Assembly: GCA_944390805.1 (NCBI GenBank)
Contig: CALXQW010000013.1
Span: 1 to 64,000 of the forward strand
Length of the DNA stretch: 64,000 nt
Reading direction: 5' to 3'
DNA from: an uncultured Opitutales bacterium
Lineage (GTDB): Bacteria > Verrucomicrobiota > Verrucomicrobiia > Opitutales > Intestinicryptomonadaceae
The notes under the pieces were generated by a model that had not been told where the DNA came from, searched no databases, and saw only the letters and a list, made by a program, of their open reading frames with translations. Below are positions 17,953 to 25,768 of the stretch, piece by piece (the stretch's first letter is position 1; each line of letters begins with the position of its first letter). The position numbers and the translations under genes were made by a program.

Positions 17953-20565
17953 TTAATCTATCTCCGGATCAACCTCGGAAGAAAGCTCCTTTTCCGTAAA
18001 TTTCATCACGCCGCCCTCCTTGAGCTTGCCGGAAAGTATGGCGCGAGCCAGCGGATTTTCTATGCGTTGCGTTACAATTCTTCTTAGCGGACGAGCTCCG
18101 TAAGACGGATCATACGCCAAGTCAGCAAGCTTCTCGTAAGCCTTCTTCGTAAGCTCCACACGCACGTTCTGGCGTTTGAGCCTCTCGTTTAGATTGTCTA
18201 TCTGGATCTTTACAATGCCTACAATCTGTTCGAGCTTCAGTGCGTTGAAGACGATGATATCGTCTATACGGTTGATGAACTCCGGCTTGAAGTGGCTGCG
18301 CAATTCAGACATAACCGCCTCTTTAGCCGAACGGCTTATGGAGCCGTCTTTCTCTATCGGGGCATCAACTATAAAGCGGCTGCCAACGTTGGAGGTCATG
18401 ATAATTACGGTGTTCTTGAAGTCTACCTTCCTGCCTTGGCCATCGGTAAGGACGCCGTCGTCGGTAACCTGCAAGAGAGCATTTAGAACCTCCGGATGAG
18501 CCTTCTCTATCTCGTCGAAAAGCACCACGCTGTACGGCCTGCGGCGAACCGCCTCCGTAAGCTGACCACCCTGCTCGTAGCCGACGTATCCGGGGGGCGC
18601 GCCTATGAGCCTCGATACGGAGTGTTTCTCCATATACTCGCTCATGTCTATTCTTACCATGTTGTCTTCGCTGTCGAAAAGCGCCTCGCTCAAAGCCTTG
18701 GCAAGTTCCGTCTTACCTACACCTGTAGGTCCGAGGAACATGAATACGCCGCTTGGACGCTTCGGGTCTTTTATGCCGGCTCTCGCGCGGATTATAGCGT
18801 CGGCAACGCTGTTTACAGCCTCGTCCTGACCCACTACACGCTTGTGCAAAACATCGGCAAGATGCAATATCTTCTCCCTCTCGCTCTGCACGAGCTTCTT
18901 TAAGGGAATGCCAGTCCACTCAGAGACAACCTCGGCAATCTCGTCGGGCGTAACCTTCTCCTTGACGAGATTTGAATCTGAATCTTTCTCGTGAGCAAGA
19001 GCCTTTTCAAGCTCGGCCTTGAGCTTGGGAAGCTCTCCGTACTTTATTTCCGCGGCAAGCTCCAAGTTGTATTCCCTCTCGGCCTTAGCCATGCGGTTCT
19101 TGGCAGAGTCTATCTGCTCGCGCAACTTGCCGGCACGGTCGGACAAGCTCTTTTGCTCGTCCCACTTGGCCTTCATTGCGGAGGCCTTCTCGCGCAGATT
19201 GGCAAGCTCTTTGCGGACGTCGGCAAGATGCTCTATATCGTTCTTGTCGTCGCTATTCTCCTTTACAAGAGCGGCCTCTTCTATCTCAAGCTGCATTATC
19301 TTTCTGAAAAGATCGTCGAGCTCCACTGGCATGGAGTTCATCTGAGTCTTTATCCTCGCACAAGACTCGTCAACAAGGTCTATGGCCTTGTCTGGCAACT
19401 GACGCCCGCTGATGTAGCGCGCAGAAAGGCTCGCTGCCTCAACCAAAGCCCTGTCCTCTATCTGTACTCCGTGATAGGTTTCGAGCCTGTCCTTTATGCC
19501 TCTGAGTATTGCCACAGTAGTGTCAACATCGGGTTCTGGAACATACACACTCTGGAAACGCCTCTCCAATGCGGCGTCCTTTTCTATGTACTGGCGGTAC
19601 TCGTCGAGTGTGGTTGCACCTATGCACCTAAGCTCGCCCCTGGCAAGCATGGGCTTGAGCATGTTCGACGCGTCGAGAGACCCCTCCGTGCGCCCCGCAC
19701 CCACTATCGTGTGCAGCTCGTCTATAAATAGAATTATCTTTCCGTCGGACTGCTTTATCTTATTTAAAACAGCCTTCAACCTCTCCTCAAATTCGCCCCT
19801 GTACTTGGCTCCAGCAATCAGCGAGCCCATGTCCAGCGCAAATATTGATTTGTCCTTAAGGTTCTCAGGAACGTCCTGGCGAACTATCCTCTGGGCCAGA
19901 CCCTCGGCAATAGCTGTTTTACCTACGCCAGGTTCACCTATCAGCACAGGATTATTCTTGGTCTTGCGCGAAAGTATGCGCACAACCCTTCTGATCTCCT
20001 CATCGCGGCCTATGACAGGGTCGAGCTTGCCCTCCCTTGCCAAAGCCACAAGATCTGCCCCGTACTTCTCCAAGACCTCATAGGTGTCCTCCGGATTTTT
20101 AGATGAAACCCTCGAGGCTCCCCTAATCTCTTTTATGGCCTCAAGAGCCGACGATTCCGTAATCATCAGAGAAGAAAGCAACTGCGCCATCTCCTTTGGA
20201 AGAGGCTTTTTTACTATGCCTAAAAAGAGGTGCTCTGTCGAGATGAAATCGTCCTTCATCTGCGTGGCTACCTCGTCTGCTATCTTTATAGCAGATTCAA
20301 ACTCGGAATTTGGATAGGAGTCTGAATTTGCTCCCTTAACAACAGGCAGCAAATCCAATATTCTGCCAAGTCCAAGCTCAAGCGCAGACTTCTTAGATTC
20401 CCCTCTGTTTAAAATTGATGAAACCACACCGCCCTCCTGCTGGGATAGGGCGAGCAAAAGATGCGCCTGAGTAATTTCCGGATTGCCTCTATCGCGGGCA
20501 ATCTGCCTTGCGGCATTTATCGCTTCAATGGATTTCTCCGTAAGTTTTTCAGGGTTAATATTCAT
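17953..20565 (-). CDS. clpB: ClpB protein disaggregase
   Basis: An 870-residue AAA+ chaperone that, with DnaK-DnaJ-GrpE, rescues aggregated proteins in the cytoplasm. Domain order is standard: N domain (1-145), first ATPase with GEPGVGKT and [11 protein letters not shown], the coiled-coil middle domain (about 405-520, rich in Glu/Lys/Arg) that separates ClpB from ClpA/C, and second ATPase with [10 protein letters not shown] and [11 protein letters not shown]. Length fits the family (about 860). It is divergent from serS across a 288-bp region that holds repeated GACAAAT elements (see 20651-20678). Its partners grpE and dnaJ are at 34267-36204. Confidence 0.98.
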   Translation of the reverse strand: MNINPEKLTEKSIEAINAARQIARDRGNPEITQAHLLLALSQQEGGVVSSILNRGESKKSALELGLGRILDLLPVVKGANSDSYPNSEFESAIKIADEVATQMKDDFISTEHLFLGIVKKPLPKEMAQLLSSLMITESSALEAIKEIRGASRVSSKNPEDTYEVLEKYGADLVALAREGKLDPVIGRDEEIRRVVRILSRKTKNNPVLIGEPGVGKTAIAEGLAQRIVRQDVPENLKDKSIFALDMGSLIAGAKYRGEFEERLKAVLNKIKQSDGKIILFIDELHTIVGAGRTEGSLDASNMLKPMLARGELRCIGATTLDEYRQYIEKDAALERRFQSVYVPEPDVDTTVAILRGIKDRLETYHGVQIEDRALVEAASLSARYISGRQLPDKAIDLVDESCARIKTQMNSMPVELDDLFRKIMQLEIEEAALVKENSDDKNDIEHLADVRKELANLREKASAMKAKWDEQKSLSDRAGKLREQIDSAKNRMAKAEREYNLELAAEIKYGELPKLKAELEKALAHEKDSDSNLVKEKVTPDEIAEVVSEWTGIPLKKLVQSEREKILHLADVLHKRVVGQDEAVNSVADAIIRARAGIKDPKRPSGVFMFLGPTGVGKTELAKALSEALFDSEDNMVRIDMSEYMEKHSVSRLIGAPPGYVGYEQGGQLTEAVRRRPYSVVLFDEIEKAHPEVLNALLQVTDDGVLTDGQGRKVDFKNTVIIMTSNVGSRFIVDAPIEKDGSISRSAKEAVMSELRSHFKPEFINRIDDIIVFNALKLEQIVGIVKIQIDNLNERLKRQNVRVELTKKAYEKLADLAYDPSYGARPLRRIVTQRIENPLARAILSGKLKEGGVMKFTEKELSSEVDPEID

Positions 20566-20650
20566 ATTCGCCTTTATTTTAGCAATTTTTGTTCCAAATG
20601 TATAAGGATAATTTTCAGCTACTTAACATGACATAGCACATACCGTAGGC

Positions 20651-20678
20651 AGACAAATTGTCCCACTTTGCGACAAAT
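20651..20678. promoter_or_regulatory. Repeat cluster in the clpB-serS divergent region
   Basis: GACAAATTGTC at 20652-20662 is an 11-bp palindrome, and GACAAAT recurs at 20672-20678 after a nine-base spacer, also forming a TTGTC-N9-GACAA dyad. The CIRCE element (TTAGCACTC) is absent. The location upstream of a heat-shock gene suggests an operator, but this is an inference from symmetry alone. Confidence 0.3.
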
Positions 20679-20853
20679 CTTCACTACCAGTATCGTACAA
20701 TGTGTCTTAATTTTTAACACTTAACCCCTCAAAATGCAAGCGGCAAAAGCGCATCTGCCGCAATGTGCGACACGTTATAAACTTAAAAATCTGTGGAGGA
20801 ATTTAGACTTGTAAAAAAGACGGGGCTTTTCTTATATATTAAAGTTAAAAACC

Positions 20854-22119
20854 ATGATAGACGTAAAATTTTTAAGGGAGAATCCAGATAAGGTACGCAA
20901 GGCGATATCGCTTAAGAAATTCGACTGCGATCTGGACGCAATACTTGCTTTCGACGAAGTTCGCCGCGGTATAGTCAGCCGCGCCGAGGAAGCTAAGGCA
21001 AAGCAGAATCAGGCAAGTAAGGAGATGGCGCGCATGCCCAAGGGCAGCGACGAGTTTAAGAGCAAGGTGGCAGAGCTAAAGACTGTCAGCGCCGAGGTAA
21101 AGGCACTCGAGGCCGAGGCCGCCGAGGCCGACAAAAAATGGAAGCAAATGCTTCTTACCATACCAAACATGCCCGATGAGAGCGTTCCGGTTGGCAAGTC
21201 CGACAAGGATAACGTCACGGTGTACACCTGGGGAGACATTTCAAAGATAAAGAACGCCAAGCCGCACTGGGAGATAAACGGATTTGACAAGATGCTCGAC
21301 TTTGCCCGCGGCGTAAAGGTTACGGGAGCTGGTTTTCCGTTTTATGTTGGAGACATGGCGCGCCTTGTAAGAAGCCTGCTTAGCCTGTTCCTTTCCGAGG
21401 CCCAGGCCAACGGCTACGAGGAGATGGGATGCCCTATAATGGTAAACGCAGCCAGCGCCACGGCAACCGGTCAGCTGCCCGACAAGGAGGGGCAGATGTA
21501 CCACGATGCCCAGGACGATTTCTACATGATACCCACAGCCGAAGTTCCCCTTACAAATTTCTTCAGGGACGAAACTTTTGAGGAATCGGCCCTGCCCGTA
21601 AAGCGTTGCGGCTACACGCCGTGTTTCCGCAGGGAAGCGGGCAGCTGGGGCAAGGACGTAAGGGGGTTAAACCGCCTGCACCAGTTCGACAAGGTAGAGC
21701 TTGTTAAGTGGACGCATCCCGACCACAGTTTTGAGGAGCTGGAATCTTTGAGGAAAGATGCCGAGGGCATACTTCAGAAATTAAATTTGCCCTACCGCGT
21801 TCTTGCCATATGCACCGGAGACATAGGTTTCCCGCACGCCAAGCAGTACGATTTGGAAGTTTGGGCGGCCGGACAGCAGCGCTGGCTTGAGGTTTCCTCG
21901 TGCTCATGCTTTACGGACTTTCAAGCTCGCAGAGCCGGCATAAGGTTCAAGCCTGCCGACGGCGGCAAAGCGCGTTTTGTGCACACCTTAAACGGTTCCG
22001 GGCTTGCAATACCGCGCGTGCTTGCGGCGATACTTGAAAACAACATAAGGGACGACGGCAAAGTTGAGGTTCCCGAGGTTTTGCGCAAGTGGTACGGCAA
22101 GGAGACGCTGGGCGTATAG
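20854..22119 (+). CDS. serS: Seryl-tRNA synthetase
   Basis: Class II synthetase of 421 residues that charges tRNA-Ser. The N-terminal 110 residues form the expected long antiparallel coiled coil (rich in Ala/Glu/Lys), beginning MIDVKFLRENPDKVRKAI. Catalytic motifs are TAEVPLTNFFRDE, motif 2 CFRREAGSWGKDVRGLNRLHQF and motif 3 near LNGSGLAIPRVLAAILE. No T-box leader is seen. A GCGGCA/TGCCGC hairpin lies about 85 bp upstream (20750-20771). There is no strong ribosome site just before the ATG. Confidence 0.98.
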   Translation: MIDVKFLRENPDKVRKAISLKKFDCDLDAILAFDEVRRGIVSRAEEAKAKQNQASKEMARMPKGSDEFKSKVAELKTVSAEVKALEAEAAEADKKWKQMLLTIPNMPDESVPVGKSDKDNVTVYTWGDISKIKNAKPHWEINGFDKMLDFARGVKVTGAGFPFYVGDMARLVRSLLSLFLSEAQANGYEEMGCPIMVNAASATATGQLPDKEGQMYHDAQDDFYMIPTAEVPLTNFFRDETFEESALPVKRCGYTPCFRREAGSWGKDVRGLNRLHQFDKVELVKWTHPDHSFEELESLRKDAEGILQKLNLPYRVLAICTGDIGFPHAKQYDLEVWAAGQQRWLEVSSCSCFTDFQARRAGIRFKPADGGKARFVHTLNGSGLAIPRVLAAILENNIRDDGKVEVPEVLRKWYGKETLGV

Positions 22120-22158
22120 GCGCAGTGGTAAGAACAAACGCAACAGTAAGGTGAGATT

Positions 22159-23577
22159 ATGATACCCGATGTACTTGCACAAAGATACGCCTCCGACCAG
22201 ATGAAGGCAATATGGAGCGCCGAGGGCAGAATTCTAACTGAGCGCGAACTTTGGATAGCCGTGATGAAGGCCCAAAGGGAGCTTGGCTTGGACATACCGC
22301 TTTCGGCGATAAAGGCGTACGAGAAGGTAAAGAATATAATAGATGTAGACTCTATAAATGCCAGGGAGAAGATAACCCGGCACGATGTAAAGGCCAGGAT
22401 AGAGGAATTCTGCGCGCTAGCCAAGTGCGAGCATATACACAAGGGAATGACCAGCCGCGACTTGACCGAATGCGTCGAGCAGCTTCAGGTGTTCAAGTCT
22501 TTAAATCTCATTAGGATTAGGGTTGCCGCCGCGCTCGACAAGCTCTCAGACATAGCAAAAGCGCATGAGAAGACGGTCCTTTCCGCGCGCACGCACAATG
22601 TCATAGCCCAGCTGACAACTTTCGGCAAACGCATAGCCTGCTACGGGGAAGACTTGCTCATGGCGGCAAAGCGGCTTGACTATTTTATAGCGAACTATCC
22701 TGTCCGCGGGATAAAGGGCGCAGTTGGCACCCAGCTTGACCAACTTACTCTTTTTGGAGGAGACGCAAAGAAAGTGCTTGCTCTTGATGCAAAGATAAGG
22801 CAGGGGCTCGGGATAAAGAACTCAATAGTATGCACTGGGCAGGTGTATCCGCGCACTCTGGATTTTGAAACTGTAAGTGTGCTTTTCCAGCTTGCGTGCG
22901 GACCGTCGAGTTTTGCAAAGACGCTCAGGATAATGGCCGGACACGAGCTTGCCGGGGAAGGTTTTGCCAAGGGCCAGACGGGTTCTTCCGCAATGCCGCA
23001 CAAGATGAATTCCCGCTCGTGCGAGCGCATAAATGGTTTCCACGCAATATTAAAGGGGCTTTTAGACATGTCCTGCACGCTTGCTGGCGACCAGTGGAAC
23101 GAGGGCGATGTATCCTGCTCTGTAGTAAGGCGCGTTGTTTTGCCCGATGCGTTCTTTGCCATAGACGGGCTTTTTGAGACCTTCCTTACTGTTTTGAGCC
23201 AGATGAGGGTAAACACAGCCGTCATAGCCGCAGAGGCCGACAAATACATGCCTTTCCTGCTTACCACCACCATACTCATGAATGCTGTAAAGCGTGGAAT
23301 GGGAAGGGAGGACGCCCACGAGGTTATAAAGGAAAACGCAGTAGCTGTTGCCGACGACTTGCGCGCGGGCAAAATTGCTTACAATGATTTGCTCGAGCGT
23401 CTTGGGCGCGACAAGCGTCTGCCGCTTTCCGAAGCCGACCTGAAGAAAATACTTGAGGAATCGCGCACTCAGACAGGCCTTGCAAAAGAGCAGACCGCAG
23501 ACTTTGTAAGGCGTGCAAAAGCCCATGTAAAAACGGTTAAAGGCGCAAAGAGCTATAAGCCCGCCCCCATACTTTAA
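22159..23577 (+). CDS. purB: Adenylosuccinate lyase
   Basis: A 472-residue lyase of the fumarase/aspartase superfamily that releases fumarate twice in purine synthesis (from SAICAR and from adenylosuccinate). The signature GSSAMPHKMNSRSCERI is intact, as are HKGMTSRDLTE and the AHEVIKENA region near the C-terminus. It follows serS by 39 bp, with a GGTGAG ribosome site ahead of the ATG, and is probably co-transcribed with it. A terminator follows at 23594. Confidence 0.97.
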   Translation: MIPDVLAQRYASDQMKAIWSAEGRILTERELWIAVMKAQRELGLDIPLSAIKAYEKVKNIIDVDSINAREKITRHDVKARIEEFCALAKCEHIHKGMTSRDLTECVEQLQVFKSLNLIRIRVAAALDKLSDIAKAHEKTVLSARTHNVIAQLTTFGKRIACYGEDLLMAAKRLDYFIANYPVRGIKGAVGTQLDQLTLFGGDAKKVLALDAKIRQGLGIKNSIVCTGQVYPRTLDFETVSVLFQLACGPSSFAKTLRIMAGHELAGEGFAKGQTGSSAMPHKMNSRSCERINGFHAILKGLLDMSCTLAGDQWNEGDVSCSVVRRVVLPDAFFAIDGLFETFLTVLSQMRVNTAVIAAEADKYMPFLLTTTILMNAVKRGMGREDAHEVIKENAVAVADDLRAGKIAYNDLLERLGRDKRLPLSEADLKKILEESRTQTGLAKEQTADFVRRAKAHVKTVKGAKSYKPAPIL

Positions 23578-23593
23578 AGGTTTTACCTTAACG

Positions 23594-23623
23594 CGCCCGC
23601 GCTACTTGAGCCGGGCGTTTTTT
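23594..23623 (+). terminator. Intrinsic terminator after purB
   Basis: CGCCCG (23594-23599) pairs with CGGGCG (23612-23617) and is followed by six T at 23618-23623. It ends the serS-purB unit about 20 bp after the purB stop. Confidence 0.85.
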
Positions 23624-23782
23624 CCTAGAGCGCATAATGCTTAAGAGGCAGACATGCGAACGGGAAAACTATGGTTATTATGATATGAGCAGCGGCAAAA
23701 GATAAGAATTTTGGGGCGCAGAAGAATAGGTATAACAATATTTTTACAATCTATAAAAGGAAGAAAATTTCCGGCGCAGAAA

Positions 23783-24904
23783 ATGTTTAAATTATTAAAG
23801 ACATCGAGCGCGTCTATGGCAAGGCGCGGAACCTTGGAGACTTTGCACGGCAAGATAGAGACGCCCGTGTTTATGCCTGTCGGCACACAGGCCACAGTCA
23901 AGGCGCTTACGCCCGACCAGATAGAGGAAACCGGCGCGCAGATAATTTTGTCAAATACCTATCATCTGAATCTGCGCCCCACGTCAGAGCTTATAGAAAA
24001 GCTTGGCGGACTCCACAAATTCATGTGCTGGCAGAAGCCTATTCTGACCGATAGCGGCGGATTCCAAGCTTTCAGTCTTGCGGGACTCAGAAAGATTAGC
24101 GAGCAGGCAATAGAGTTTAGATCGCACCTTGACGGAGCAAGAAAGATACTCAGCCCTGAGAGCTGCATGGAAATACAAAGCAGGTTAGGCAGCGATATAG
24201 CCATGGTGCTCGACGAGTGCATAGAATACCCCGCGCCCAAAGAACGAGTTCAAAGTTCTGTTGATAGAACTTTGCGCTGGGCAAAGAGATGCCTGGAGCA
24301 TTCAAGAAAGATAGGCATGCCCGAGCGCGGATTAAAAGTTTTTGGGATAGTTCAGGGAGGCTGCCATGAAGATATACGCCGCTACTGCTCCGAAAATATA
24401 GCGCAGATGGATTTTGACGGATGCGCCATAGGAGGGGTGTCGGTTGGAGAGCCAGAGGAAGAGATGCTCATGCAGGTTGCCGCATGCACGCCGTATCTGC
24501 CTGAGAACAAGCCGAGGTATGTCATGGGGGTAGGCACACCGCAGCAGCTGCTCAAGATGATATCACTCGGGGCGGACATGTTTGACTGCGTCATGCCAAC
24601 CAGGCTTGCGCGCCACGCAAATGCATTTACAACAACGGGAATAATAAACCTCAAAAATGCAAAATACGCCATGGATGAAAGTCCTATAGACGGGGCGCTT
24701 AGAAATTACGCTTCAAAATTTTCGCGCGCGTATATTAGGCATCTTATAATGGCGCAGGAGAGCCTTGCCGCCACTTTGCTTTCAATACACAACATACATT
24801 TTTTCCAGATGCTTATGAAACAGGCAAGAGAGCATATAGAAGCCGGAGATTTTGAGTTGTGGAGAGATGATTGGCTTAAGCGCTACAATTCCCGCGAAGA
24901 TTGA
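23783..24904 (+). CDS. tgt: tRNA-guanine transglycosylase lacking the zinc cysteines
   Basis: Exchanges guanine 34 for preQ1 in GUN-anticodon tRNAs, in queuosine synthesis. The frame is open from an ATG at 23711, but the ATG at 23783 (MFKLLKTSS) matches the family start; it gives 373 residues. Active-site signatures are intact: LSNTYHLNLRP, LTDSGGFQ with the general base Asp, and GADMFDCVMPTR with the nucleophilic Asp. The C-terminal zinc site is not: before FSRAYIRHL the usual C-x-C-x-x-C is replaced (aligned residues A, R and A in GALRNYASKF). The fourth ligand His in SIHN remains. The fold presumably stays stable without zinc, or the enzyme is altered in specificity. Confidence 0.93.
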   Translation: MFKLLKTSSASMARRGTLETLHGKIETPVFMPVGTQATVKALTPDQIEETGAQIILSNTYHLNLRPTSELIEKLGGLHKFMCWQKPILTDSGGFQAFSLAGLRKISEQAIEFRSHLDGARKILSPESCMEIQSRLGSDIAMVLDECIEYPAPKERVQSSVDRTLRWAKRCLEHSRKIGMPERGLKVFGIVQGGCHEDIRRYCSENIAQMDFDGCAIGGVSVGEPEEEMLMQVAACTPYLPENKPRYVMGVGTPQQLLKMISLGADMFDCVMPTRLARHANAFTTTGIINLKNAKYAMDESPIDGALRNYASKFSRAYIRHLIMAQESLAATLLSIHNIHFFQMLMKQAREHIEAGDFELWRDDWLKRYNSRED

Positions 24905-24938
24905 TAAGGTATTGATGCATACGAACAGTTAAGAAAAT

Positions 24939-25538
24939 CTAAGAGAATATATTGCGTTTTAAGAAAGCATCTAAGGTTGATCTGCTCACCCTTAGCAATG
25001 TTGATATCTCAGATTTAGGCTTACCTTCGGAAAGCAAAGAATAAATCTTTAGCTTTTTTGAATCGAGTTTTAGTGATTTATTTCTGCTACCTTTAGGTCT
25101 TCCAAGGACCATTCCCGACGCGCGGCGCATAGACAAAGCCTCTTTTGTGCGCTGTGATATTAAATTTCGCTCTATTTCAGCACTCAAACCAAATGCGAAG
25201 GCCAAGACCTTTGAATTAATGTTATCGCCAAACTCGCAATTTTCTTTGACGGAAATAACGTGAATATTTTTCTCCATGCAGATATTTAATATGAACATAA
25301 TCTGCATAAGACTGCGACCAAGCCTAGATAATTCTGAAACGATAATAACATCTCCACTATTTAGAGATTTCAACATATTTCCTAATTTTCTATCCGATAC
25401 TTTTTTTGTTCCACTTACAGTTTCTGAAATCCATTTATCTATAATTATTCCTTTTCTCTTTCCAAACATTTCAATCTCAAAGCGCTGATTTTCAATTGTC
25501 TGTTTATCTGAACTTACTCTCATATAAGAATATATCAT
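24939..25538 (-). CDS. Serine site-specific recombinase (DNA invertase, Hin/Pin/Mpi type)
   Basis: A 199-residue small serine recombinase, probably the enzyme that flips the segment at 25590-25764. The catalytic Ser9 lies in MRVSS, with Arg7, and Arg72 and Arg75 in SELSRLGRS. The long dimer helix AFGLSAEIERNLISQRTKEAL leads to a GRPKGSRNK minor-groove arm and a C-terminal helix-turn-helix (about 165-197, SEISTLLRVSRSTLDAFLK). Sequence character resembles the promoter invertases of Bacteroides (Mpi type) more than transposon resolvases. A clear ribosome site AAGGAAAG precedes the ATG. The gene points away from the switch, and the possible promoter in the segment currently aims towards it. Base composition is AT-rich compared with tgt and aroC. 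Confidence 0.95.
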   Translation of the reverse strand: MIYSYMRVSSDKQTIENQRFEIEMFGKRKGIIIDKWISETVSGTKKVSDRKLGNMLKSLNSGDVIIVSELSRLGRSLMQIMFILNICMEKNIHVISVKENCEFGDNINSKVLAFAFGLSAEIERNLISQRTKEALSMRRASGMVLGRPKGSRNKSLKLDSKKLKIYSLLSEGKPKSEISTLLRVSRSTLDAFLKRNIFS

Positions 25539-25579
25539 AACAAACTTTCCTTTCTTAAAAAATAAAACTTGATCAAAAA

Positions 25580-25627
25580 TTACAAATATCTAAAAAAACG
25601 GTCGTTTATTTTGTAATCATAACTCAT
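25580..25627 (-). CDS. Orphaned lipoprotein start (15 codons) in the OFF orientation
   Basis: ATG at 25627 with GAGG six bases upstream reads M-S-Y-D-Y-K-I-N-D-R-F-F, crosses the left inverted repeat and ends at R-Y-L-stop (25580). An ATG four codons upstream (25639) is in the same frame. In the flipped orientation the same ATG would continue as …R-F-F-S-T-L-K-K-Y into the lipoprotein at 25769. It is thus the detached first exon-like part of that gene rather than a gene of its own. Confidence 0.75.
   Translation of the reverse strand: MSYDYKINDRFFRYL
25590..25610 (+). repeat. Left inverted repeat of the switch (recombination site)
   Basis: Perfect 21-bp match to the complement of 25744-25764. 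Its core AAACG-GT-CGTTT (25596-25607) has two matching 5-bp arms around an asymmetric GT dinucleotide, the layout expected of a serine-recombinase crossover site. The identity stops exactly at 25589 and 25611. Confidence 0.92.
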
Positions 25628-25652
25628 AGGATACCTCATATTTTTATTTATA

Positions 25653-25681
25653 TTTATATTCTGTTTGACGAATACTCTAAA
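25653..25681 (-). promoter_or_regulatory. Possible promoter inside the invertible segment
   Basis: On the minus strand TTTAGA (25681-25676) and TATAAA (25658-25653) are separated by 17 bp, a sigma70-like pair. Transcription would start some 20 nt before the ATG at 25627 and place GAGG (25637-25634) as ribosome site. In the present orientation it would run leftwards into the recombinase gene. The region is so AT-rich that chance matches are likely. Confidence 0.4.
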
Positions 25682-25743
25682 GGCATTCTTTTTTAATTGG
25701 ACATGTAATTTTGTATCTTTTGGAAAAATAATATTACTGTTTG

Positions 25744-25764
25744 AATAAACGACCGTTTTTTTAG
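25744..25764 (-). repeat. Right inverted repeat of the switch (recombination site)
   Basis: Reverse complement of 25590-25610, with core AAACG-AC-CGTTT at 25747-25758. The repeat is itself coding in the ON state, contributing K/I-N-D-R-F-F-S to the lipoprotein N-terminus. The base inside (25743) and the base outside (25765) no longer match the left copy. Confidence 0.92.
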
Positions 25765-25768
25765 CACA

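Larger units (their letters stand above)
25590..25764. mobile_element. Invertible DNA segment (phase switch)
   Basis: A 175-bp unit bounded by perfect 21-bp inverted repeats with 133 bp inside, next to a serine recombinase. On paper inversion, the internal ATG (now minus strand, 25627) comes to lie in frame with the lipoprotein frame that starts at the right repeat. The fused protein has 654 residues and a proper lipoprotein signal. In the sequenced orientation the lipoprotein has an in-frame TGA at 25742-25744 and no ATG, GTG or TTG before its lipobox. This is the OFF state. Confidence 0.9.

Noticed and set aside
18991-19731. 246-codon plus-strand frame opposite clpB
   Set aside because: Antisense to a well-conserved gene and without recognisable domains.
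20750-20771. GCGGCA/TGCCGC hairpin before serS considered as a T-box
   Set aside because: No T-box consensus, no specifier arrangement and no terminator follow it.
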